This document shows, piece after piece, positions 1-5,440 of a stretch of DNA of 5,440 nt; position 1 is the first letter of the stretch, and each line of letters begins with the position of its first letter. Origin of the DNA: an uncultured Nitrososphaerales archaeon. GTDB taxonomy: Archaea; Thermoproteota; Nitrososphaeria; Nitrososphaerales; JAAOZN01. Below the pieces are notes generated by a model. That model worked only from the letters and a program-made list of their open reading frames with translations. It did no database searches and was not told the DNA's origin. The translations under genes and the position numbers were made by a program. The stretch spans positions 1 through 5,440 of the forward strand of contig CALJAQ010000037.1 in assembly GCA_938029515.1 (NCBI GenBank), read 5' to 3'.

Positions 1-397
1 CTGTTATCAGCTCTCCGCTAACGAGATCTATGGTTCCAGCAGCCTCTATATCCGAGAACCTCCTACCCCTCGCTATCGCTATGCTTGATGAGAAGAGGGG
101 TATTCCACGCCCAGCGTTTGTGCTTCCGTCAACAGGGTCTACTAGCACAGTCAACTCCGATGACGGCTCTCCTACAAAACCAGCTTCTTCTGAAATTATG
201 AAGCTTCTCCCAACTTTCTCATTTAAGAACGTGAGTATGTCGTCTTCCAAGACCTTGTCAAGTAATAGTGTGCTGTCTCCAGAAGCCCCTTTCCCAACAA
301 TTTTGGATACACTCTCCTTAGATCTGATCTCTCCGAACCTTCTTTTAGCGCGTTTAAGGGCGTCTGCTATGATATCTTCATATGTCAAGGTTCTCAC
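1..397 (-). CDS. Inositol monophosphatase / archaeal fructose-1,6-bisphosphatase family protein, N-terminal part (gene cut by the left edge)
   Basis: Reading the minus strand from GTG at 397-395 gives 132 codons without a stop up to the window edge. Visible family motifs are KGASGDST (residues 36-43), ISEEAG (68-73) and the signature VDPVDGSTN (86-94), followed by RGIPLFSSSIAIA (97-109). By family knowledge E70, D87 and D90 are the Mg2+ ligands, and the DPxDGT/S-x-N loop binds the phosphate. Members of about 250-270 residues hydrolyse myo-inositol 1-phosphate, and many archaeal ones also hydrolyse fructose 1,6-bisphosphate, so the substrate cannot be settled here. The C-terminal half, with the last metal-binding Asp, lies outside the window. 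An in-frame TAA at 415-413 limits the start. GTG is the only start codon before the conserved region apart from TTG at 388-386. It lies one base after the TAA of the upstream gene and has no Shine-Dalgarno sequence, so translational coupling is likely. The family call is firm; the exact start is less so. Confidence 0.9.
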   Translation of the reverse strand, partial: MRTLTYEDIIADALKRAKRRFGEIRSKESVSKIVGKGASGDSTLLLDKVLEDDILTFLNEKVGRSFIISEEAGFVGEPSSELTVLVDPVDGSTNAGRGIPLFSSSIAIARGRRFSDIEAAGTIDLVSGELIT

Positions 398-398
398 A

Positions 399-3047
399 TT
401 AAGTGGGTGGGTTTACTTTAGAAGCTTTACGTGTAATATATGCGGTGGCTATGACTAACACAACACCTAAAGCAGCTGGTATAACATATCTCATCTGCAG
501 ATTCTCATTAACAGAAAATTCAGCTTCCAAAGCCTCGCCTGGAAGCATTTCGCCGTTAAAGCTGAAGTTGAGTGTTGGAGAAATCTTCAACCTGAAGACG
601 GATGAAGGTGTGATTCGAACTTCTCTACTTACCGTCTCTCCAGCTCTGAGTTCAGGGATCTTTAACCCAGTAGGTGTTTGTGGTGACTCAACACCCGAGA
701 AGGCTAAATCGATGTTTACATCCCTAACTGTCAGCGAAGAGGGGTTAGAAACTATCAGCGTAAAAGATGCTTCCTGCTTTTCGACAAGGTTGCTTGGAGC
801 CTGCAAGGTCAATTTAATAGGCTTTTCAACCGATATTTTTATAGGCTCAACTTTTAGGGAATGGTTTTGCGCTGAAAAGATAAAACTGCCTCTAATAGGA
901 AGGTAGTCGTATGCCCCGTCTGCAGTGTAGCGTATGTTGAACTCGAGTGTAAGGCTCTGCCCAACGTCAAGCATACCATCAGTCTTCTCTCTATACGGTG
1001 CCTCAGCGTAAGAATAGTTTAAGGTGCTGATCTTAATGTCGTAAACGGGGAAGGGCCCTAAGTTTACTATTGAAGCTTTTACACTAGAGGTTGATCCTCT
1101 AAATCCTACAACTTTAGAAGCGTTCTGAGTAACCTTAACCCCTTCAGCGTAGGCGTAAGAGTTTGAAGAGGCTTTTAATGTAAAACCACCCCATTCTAAT
1201 TTGGCCAGCAGCGGTGGTTGAACAAAGCTGATGTGCCTGTTAGATCTTAAGATGTAGATAAAGGTCTGCTTAACATCTCCTCTACCCACTTCAGCTGTGG
1301 CTTCAATAACCCCATTCTTGTGTGTGAAGTTTCCCCCTATGAATTCAAAACCCTCTAGTAGATTCGTTGCAACTTTGAGTGTGGTTCCATTCGCTGAAGT
1401 GACTGATGTGTTTACAACTCCTCTTAAAGTGAAGCCTAATTCGTCTGAAGAGATGCTCGCTGACTGTGTGATGCTGAGTTTTGGCGCGCCGAACGTGGAG
1501 CGGGTGAACAGCACCGGAACTGTGTTCGCAAAAGCCTTCTTCTCACCTTCCTCATCAACCCAGCTTACCAAGACTCTAACCTCACGAAGAGGTTGAGTTA
1601 GATGCTGCGGCTCAACAGGAACCTCTACTTTCCAGCTCTCAAGCGCCTTGAGGATAGGGTTATGTGCGACGCTAACACCCGCTAAAGTAATCGTTATGTT
1701 GTCAGCGCTCCTGGCGCCTAAGTTGCTGACATTCAGCGTCAACTTGTTTGCAGCTTGAAGTGTTGTAGGGTTTTGCGCCTCTGCCGTTGCGGCAAGTGTG
1801 GGTCGAGGCTTGTTCAGGATTAGCCTTATGTCATTCGGGTATGCTTTACCGTTGAAAACCTCGTCGCCGAGCCTGTAGGTGTAGGTTATTGGTGTAGCTT
1901 CACCTTCTACCAAGACCTCTGAAGGAGTTGCCTCCTTTACTCTTATGACATACTGCAGCTCCTCTTTTTCTCCAGCTTTGATTGTGGTGTTTGTGATCGA
2001 TGTCTTGCCGCTTACTAAATCGAATCTCTCTCTCCACCACTTCTCATCTAAGGTCAAGCCTTCTGCCGCTAAGCTGCCTACTGGAGCCGCATTCTGAATT
2101 CTAACAGTTACTTCGACCGTATCCTTACCTTCAACAGCCTCAACCACCCCTTTATCTACCATCCTCTCGACTTTAATCAGAGGGGGATAGTATATGAGAT
2201 CAATCTTAGATAAAGGCGGTTTTTCACCACCCTCTACTTTAAACGAAACCTTCGAGGAGATGTTTGCTGGGAAGTTCACTACAGTAGCATGTCTTAAGTG
2301 GGTGTTTTGAGATACAAATGCATCAGCAAATAAAACCTCCACCTGAGTTTCAGCAACTTCTCTAGACGCAGTAGTGTTAGAGAATCCCAGCAGCACTGAG
2401 TCAAACTCGAAGCTCTTTGTTAAACTTTTAGCTTCAGCGTAGGTGAATGTTAGCTGCTTAGAGAAGCCTACCTGAGACCTTTTGGCTTCCAACACTATGA
2501 GCTGTACGCTCTTTTTACCTAAGATCGGCTTTAGAAGGTTAATGAAGCCGTCTTTCAACTTCGGTAGAGCGCTTAAGAGCGTTTTATTAACGGATTTGAA
2601 GTCGATATGCGAGTAGTAGGTGTATCTGGATACCTCTGCACCTATTGGTGTAAAAGCTGCTTTCATTACCCTCCCTAAGGCTTCCGCTGCTGAGTCAGCC
2701 TGCCTTCTACCTTCTGCATCAACTATCAGAGTTAACCCCTCTTTCGGAACCGGGCTTATAGGTAGCGCTCTGTAGCCTTCGTCTCCAAGTATATAGAATT
2801 CTGGGAGCCATTCGACTACATAAGACGCTATTAACCTGTAGCTGCTGACACCCTCTAGAGATCGGTCATCTACCCCACTAAGCGTTACATCCCCTAATCT
2901 TAAAGCTGCATTCACTACTACTGAATCCTTAGTCACAAAGAGCTTAAGATCTTCAGTAAGAGGTGTGATAGACGCTGAAGTAAGCTCAGCTTGAAAAAGA
3001 ACAGAGGAAGCTAATATTATAATTAGAGGTATCAGAGCCCCCTTCAA
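399..3047 (-). CDS. Large secreted, C-terminally membrane-anchored surface protein with repeated beta-sandwich-like modules; family not recognised
   Basis: This 882-residue protein matches no family I can name with certainty. The N-terminus (about 1-25) is a Sec-type signal peptide: Lys2, a hydrophobic run IPLIIILASSVLF, and probable cleavage after A20 or A25. Near the C-terminus, about 852-872 form one hydrophobic helix followed by RKASK, so the bulk should face outward with a short cytoplasmic tail. Residues 26-290 are an unrecognised N-terminal region. From about 305 onward the protein shows recurring segments of the type V-x-V-x-x-N (near 311-320, 435-444, 541-546, 655-664 and 761-771), as in CARDB, NEW3 or DUF11-type Ig-like domains. 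I count 13 N-X-S/T sequons (N154, 224, 262, 353, 439, 450, 546, 553, 573, 642, 677, 728, 827) and no cysteine. The TTG at 3047 gives a short, plausible signal peptide; a CTG at 3071 would add LTKVCRRR in front. It could be an S-layer-associated, adhesive or cell-envelope stalk protein; this is inference. The phosphatase gene follows after one base. Confidence 0.9.
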   Translation of the reverse strand: MKGALIPLIIILASSVLFQAELTSASITPLTEDLKLFVTKDSVVVNAALRLGDVTLSGVDDRSLEGVSSYRLIASYVVEWLPEFYILGDEGYRALPISPVPKEGLTLIVDAEGRRQADSAAEALGRVMKAAFTPIGAEVSRYTYYSHIDFKSVNKTLLSALPKLKDGFINLLKPILGKKSVQLIVLEAKRSQVGFSKQLTFTYAEAKSLTKSFEFDSVLLGFSNTTASREVAETQVEVLFADAFVSQNTHLRHATVVNFPANISSKVSFKVEGGEKPPLSKIDLIYYPPLIKVERMVDKGVVEAVEGKDTVEVTVRIQNAAPVGSLAAEGLTLDEKWWRERFDLVSGKTSITNTTIKAGEKEELQYVIRVKEATPSEVLVEGEATPITYTYRLGDEVFNGKAYPNDIRLILNKPRPTLAATAEAQNPTTLQAANKLTLNVSNLGARSADNITITLAGVSVAHNPILKALESWKVEVPVEPQHLTQPLREVRVLVSWVDEEGEKKAFANTVPVLFTRSTFGAPKLSITQSASISSDELGFTLRGVVNTSVTSANGTTLKVATNLLEGFEFIGGNFTHKNGVIEATAEVGRGDVKQTFIYILRSNRHISFVQPPLLAKLEWGGFTLKASSNSYAYAEGVKVTQNASKVVGFRGSTSSVKASIVNLGPFPVYDIKISTLNYSYAEAPYREKTDGMLDVGQSLTLEFNIRYTADGAYDYLPIRGSFIFSAQNHSLKVEPIKISVEKPIKLTLQAPSNLVEKQEASFTLIVSNPSSLTVRDVNIDLAFSGVESPQTPTGLKIPELRAGETVSREVRITPSSVFRLKISPTLNFSFNGEMLPGEALEAEFSVNENLQMRYVIPAALGVVLVIATAYITRKASKVNPPT

Positions 3048-3079
3048 TCTTCTTCTGCATACCTTGGTCAGCCGACGTG

Positions 3080-3086
3080 TTATAAA
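3080..3086 (-). promoter_or_regulatory. TATA-box-like element upstream of the surface-protein gene
   Basis: The minus strand reads TTTATAA six bases after the radA stop codon. It lies about 36 bases before the TTG start at 3047, and an expected transcription start near 3057 would give a leader of about 10 bases. This suggests the surface-protein gene, and the phosphatase gene behind it, could be transcribed separately from radA. Such short AT-rich matches are common, so support is moderate at best. Confidence 0.4.
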
Positions 3087-3092
3087 GTTGTC

Positions 3093-4085
3093 CTACCGCC
3101 TCTTAGAAGTCGTCTCCTCCGGGTCGTCTACACCCTTCTCATTCAACACGAAGACAGTTTCGCGCTCAGGATGATAGGGGCTGTCTATGATTCTAGCGAT
3201 TCGATTCTTACCAGCCTTCTTAAGGTAAATCCTATAAGTGCTGGTATGAGCAACCACATGCCCTCCTGTAGGCTTACTTGGGTCTCCAAAAAAGACGTCT
3301 GGCGCAGCTTGAACTTGATTCGTAACTACAACTGCCAGGTTCCTTGCTTCAGCTGTTCTCAGAAGTAGGTGCATAAACCTGTTTAACCTCTGCTGCCTTT
3401 CAGCCAGGGTTCCTCTGCCAATGAACTCCGCTCTATAGTGAGCTACCGCTGAATCCACGACGACTAGCTTTATAGGCATCTTATCGATTACAGAGCTTAG
3501 CTCAGAGACTATGAGCTCTTGGTGGGCGCTGTTATACGCCTTCGCAACTATTATGCGTTCAAGGGTCTTTATAGGCTCTAATCCACGCGTTTCTGCGATC
3601 TGAACTACTCTCTCAGGCCTAAAAGTGTTCTCTGTATCAACATATATAGCGCCAGCTTCAAGCCCACCTTTATCTCTACCCAACTGAACAGTAACGCATA
3701 ATGTATGGCAGAGTTGTGTTTTACCGCTGCCGAATTCACCGTAGAATTCGGTGACCGCTTGTGTTTCTATGCCTCCGTTGAGAAGCTCATCCAAGTTTTT
3801 AGAGCCAGTAGTTATCCTCTCAATGTTCTGCCTCTTCTTATAGATTTCACTTGCTGGAATAAACTCCTTTTCGAGCAGCCCTAGTTCCATAAGCCTCATT
3901 CTAGCGCTGCTGCTGAATTCGATAGCCTTCTTAAGATCTACCCCTATAGCCTCAGCTATTTCACTTGGCCCACGTATTGCAAGATCGAGCACCGTATATA
4001 TGCCTGCGTTTTCGAGCTTCTGCTTTGTTACAGGCCCTATACCATTTAATGTGTCGAGGCTTAGCTCCTCTATACTCATCCCCAT
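3093..4085 (-). CDS. radA: DNA repair and recombination protein RadA (archaeal RecA/Rad51 homologue)
   Basis: RadA polymerises on single-stranded DNA and uses ATP to drive homologous pairing and strand exchange. The 330 residues match the usual family length (about 320-350) and the protein looks complete. Residues about 8-65 form the helix-hairpin-helix DNA-binding domain (LNGIGPVTKQKLENAGI). F75-I-P-A78 is the F-x-x-A motif that docks into the neighbouring subunit. The ATPase core has Walker A GEFGSGKT (116-123), E152 in DTENTFRPER as the probable catalytic glutamate, Walker B LVVVDS (207-212) and the VVVTNQV segment (252-258). The L2 DNA-binding loop falls at about 258-275, followed by PTGGHVVAH (272-280) and RIIDSP (298-303). 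No intein interrupts it. Start: ATG at 4085 is the first in-frame ATG after a TAA at 4097-4095; a second ATG (Met3, 4079) is nearly as good. No Shine-Dalgarno sequence precedes either, which fits a short-leader or leaderless transcript from the TATA-like boxes in the gap before it. Confidence 0.97.
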   Translation of the reverse strand: MGMSIEELSLDTLNGIGPVTKQKLENAGIYTVLDLAIRGPSEIAEAIGVDLKKAIEFSSSARMRLMELGLLEKEFIPASEIYKKRQNIERITTGSKNLDELLNGGIETQAVTEFYGEFGSGKTQLCHTLCVTVQLGRDKGGLEAGAIYVDTENTFRPERVVQIAETRGLEPIKTLERIIVAKAYNSAHQELIVSELSSVIDKMPIKLVVVDSAVAHYRAEFIGRGTLAERQQRLNRFMHLLLRTAEARNLAVVVTNQVQAAPDVFFGDPSKPTGGHVVAHTSTYRIYLKKAGKNRIARIIDSPYHPERETVFVLNEKGVDDPEETTSKRR

Positions 4086-4104
4086 ACATAGTTGTTAAAG
4101 GGGG

Positions 4105-4110
4105 TTTATA
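4105..4110 (-). promoter_or_regulatory. TATA-box-like element (proximal) upstream of radA
   Basis: The minus strand reads TATAAA, 12 bases closer to radA than the TTTAAATA box. A transcript set by this box would begin near 4081, past the first ATG (4085) and almost on the second ATG (Met3 at 4079), giving a leaderless mRNA. Only one of the two boxes need be real. Confidence 0.35.
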
Positions 4111-4114
4111 ACAG

Positions 4115-4122
4115 TATTTAAA
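4115..4122 (-). promoter_or_regulatory. TATA-box-like element (distal) upstream of radA
   Basis: The minus strand reads TTTAAATA here, close to the archaeal TATA consensus. Its centre is about 33 bases before the radA ATG at 4085, so transcription starting about 26 bases downstream would leave a leader of only a few bases, which suits a start without a Shine-Dalgarno sequence. The bases upstream (AGCCGC) do not form a clear purine-rich BRE. This is inference from sequence and spacing only. Confidence 0.45.
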
Positions 4123-4144
4123 GCGGCTAGAGGTGCTGCTAATT

Positions 4145-5440
4145 TTATCTGCTGGAATTTTCGATGCAGGCTTTAATGAAACCTAAGTAGACTGGGTTTG
4201 GAGCGCCTGGTCTGCTGGTGAACTCGGCGTGAAACTGCGTTGCCAAAAAGAAAGGATGGTTTGCTATCTCAAATATCTCCACTCTCCTACCCCCATCACT
4301 ATACCCGGAGAAGACCACATTCTTCCCCTCGAATAGAGGCTTGTATCGTTGGTTGAATTCGTATCTGTGCCTATGCCTTTCCCTTATGACGCTCTTACCG
4401 TAGAGCTTGTAAGATAGCGTGTTCCTCTCTAACGTAATATCATGTCCACCTAACCTCATACTTGCGCCAAATTCCTTTACACCCTTCTGCTCAGGCAGCA
4501 GATCTATCACAGCGTGCTCAGTGTTAGAGTCGAACTCGGTTGAATTAGCCTGCTCCAACCCACAAAGGTAGCGTGCTATCGCTATAGCTGCTACTTGAAA
4601 GCCTAAGCATATGCCTAGGTATGGAATCCCCTCTCTGATAGCGTAGCCAGCAGCCTTTATCTTTCCTTCAACCCCCCTCTTCCCAAAGCCCCCTGGAATA
4701 AGTATACCGTTGTAGGCTTTGAGGGTGTTGAGTGCTTGCTCGCTTTTTTCAATGAGCTCTGAGTCGACCCAAGCTATGTTAACGCGTGCACCAACGCTGG
4801 CGCCTGAGTGTAGTAGGGCTTGATTTACGCTCACATAGCTGTCTGCTAAGCTTACGTACTTCCCTACCATGGCAATGTTTACTGCCCTTGTGGTCTTCTT
4901 GAATGATTCAGATGTCTCTATCCATCTACTTAGATCACTCTTCTCTATCTTGAGGTTAAGTCTGTTTGCGATAACTCTAGTTACCTCTTGTTTCTCAAGC
5001 ACTTCAGGTACATCGTAAATAGAGTCGACATCTGGGTTTGATATGACCGCCTCGAGCGGGACGCTAGTGAACAGTGATATCTTCTCTTTCGCTTGCTGCG
5101 CTAAAGGTCTCTTGCTACGCACAACAATTACGTCAGGCTGTATTCCTATCCTCCTTAGTTCTTGGATACTATGCTGGGTGGGTTTAGTCTTCTGCTCCTT
5201 TACAGCCTCTAACTCAGGCGCTAATGTGACGTGTAAGAAGAGTGTGTTCGAAGGGCCGAGTTCAAGTCTCATCTGCCTCATAGCCTCCAGGAACGGTAGG
5301 CTTTCGATGTCTCCTACTGTGCCGCCGCATTCTACTACTCCTATCTCGGCGCCGCCGCTTTCAACCACCCGCTTTATCCTTCTCTTAATTTCATCTGTTA
5401 TATGCGGTATTATCTGTACGCATTTCCCCAAGTACTCTCC
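4145..5440 (-). CDS. pyrG: CTP synthase (glutamine-hydrolysing), lacking the N-terminal ~100 residues beyond the right edge
   Basis: CTP synthase aminates UTP to CTP using ATP and glutamine, the last step of de novo CTP synthesis. The frame is open to the window edge and begins GEYLGK, which corresponds to about residue 107 of the roughly 540-residue family; the TTG at 5431 is therefore internal and not the start. In the 431 residues visible, the synthase domain has ECGGTVGDIESLPFLEA (37-53), with the family's metal-binding Glu at its head, and KTKPTQHS (84-91) for nucleotide and UTP contacts. A linker follows, then the class I glutamine amidotransferase domain from about AMVGKY (190-195). 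This has the oxyanion strand LIPGGFG (247-253), the nucleophile Cys278 in GICLGFQ, the ANSTEF motif (298-303), RERHRHRYEFN (353-363), and the catalytic pair His404/Glu406 in QFHAEF. All catalytic residues expected in this part are present. The Pro usually found between His and Glu is Ala here. It ends with TAA at 4147-4145, 59 bases before radA. Confidence 0.97.
   Translation of the reverse strand, partial: GEYLGKCVQIIPHITDEIKRRIKRVVESGGAEIGVVECGGTVGDIESLPFLEAMRQMRLELGPSNTLFLHVTLAPELEAVKEQKTKPTQHSIQELRRIGIQPDVIVVRSKRPLAQQAKEKISLFTSVPLEAVISNPDVDSIYDVPEVLEKQEVTRVIANRLNLKIEKSDLSRWIETSESFKKTTRAVNIAMVGKYVSLADSYVSVNQALLHSGASVGARVNIAWVDSELIEKSEQALNTLKAYNGILIPGGFGKRGVEGKIKAAGYAIREGIPYLGICLGFQVAAIAIARYLCGLEQANSTEFDSNTEHAVIDLLPEQKGVKEFGASMRLGGHDITLERNTLSYKLYGKSVIRERHRHRYEFNQRYKPLFEGKNVVFSGYSDGGRRVEIFEIANHPFFLATQFHAEFTSRPGAPNPVYLGFIKACIENSSR

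Noticed and set aside
30..458. Plus-strand open frame of 142 codons at the left edge
   Set aside because: It is antisense to the phosphatase N-terminus and the end of the surface-protein gene, both well supported on the minus strand. Its translation is Ser/Leu/Pro-rich and has no recognisable motif.
403..906. Plus-strand open frame antisense to the surface-protein gene
   Set aside because: It lies wholly within a long minus-strand gene that has a signal peptide and a membrane anchor, and its product shows no domain or start signal. The smaller plus-strand frames at 1297-1596 and 3171-3368 are rejected on the same grounds.
3010..3060. ATG at 3060 as a start just before the surface-protein gene
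   Set aside because: It is out of frame with the surface protein and runs only about 24 codons (MQKKIEGG...) before a TGA, so it is not the start of the large protein and has no support as a small gene.
3045..3095. radA and the surface-protein gene lie in the same reading frame with only a TAG between them, suggesting readthrough or a recoded fusion
   Set aside because: RadA is complete at its normal length, and the downstream gene has its own signal peptide and a possible promoter. A one-in-three frame coincidence is enough to explain it.
3730..3751. Perfect 8-base inverted repeat CCGAATTC / GAATTCGG with a 6-base spacer
   Set aside because: It lies in the RadA Walker A coding region and comes from the peptide EFYGEFG, in which Glu-Phe is encoded twice as GAATTC, itself a palindrome. 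The coding constraint explains it without invoking a regulatory hairpin.
5429..5431. TTG at 5431 as the start of CTP synthase
   Set aside because: The frame stays open to the window edge, and the preceding residues GEY complete the conserved GEYLGK segment that lies about 105 residues into the family. The real start is outside the window.

Overview
The window is a gene-dense archaeal segment in which every supportable gene lies on the minus strand. In transcription order (right to left) these are: the 3' part of a CTP synthase gene (pyrG, cut by the right edge), a complete recombinase gene (radA), a large secreted and membrane-anchored surface protein with no recognised family, and the 5' part of an inositol-monophosphatase-family gene (cut by the left edge). 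The last gene begins with GTG and is easy to miss, because a plus-strand open frame runs antisense to it.

The archaeal assignment rests on three things. The recombinase is of RadA type: one helix-hairpin-helix domain followed by a RecA core, with the F-x-x-A polymerisation motif. TATA-box-like elements lie about 25-35 bases before starts with little or no leader. The surface protein has a Sec signal, many N-glycosylation sequons, no cysteine and one C-terminal anchor helix. The RadA sequence looks most like the TACK side of the archaea (Thaumarchaeota, Aigarchaeota or Bathyarchaeota relatives), but this is an impression from memory and not a placement.

Layout: pyrG (4145-5440, partial), then a 59-base gap with two TATA-like boxes, radA (3093-4085), a 45-base gap with one TATA-like box, the surface protein (399-3047, TTG start), a 1-base gap, and the phosphatase (1-397, partial, GTG start). 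No stretch longer than about 60 bases lacks a gene. I see no tRNA, rRNA, CRISPR array, insertion sequence or convincing terminator.

The genes do not form an obvious single pathway. CTP synthase makes CTP, RadA does recombinational repair, the surface protein is extracellular, and the phosphatase acts on inositol phosphate or fructose bisphosphate. The surface protein and phosphatase are so tightly packed that they are probably co-transcribed and translationally coupled. radA and the surface-protein gene may each have their own promoter. The least ordinary item is the roughly 880-residue surface protein; the rest is conserved housekeeping content.
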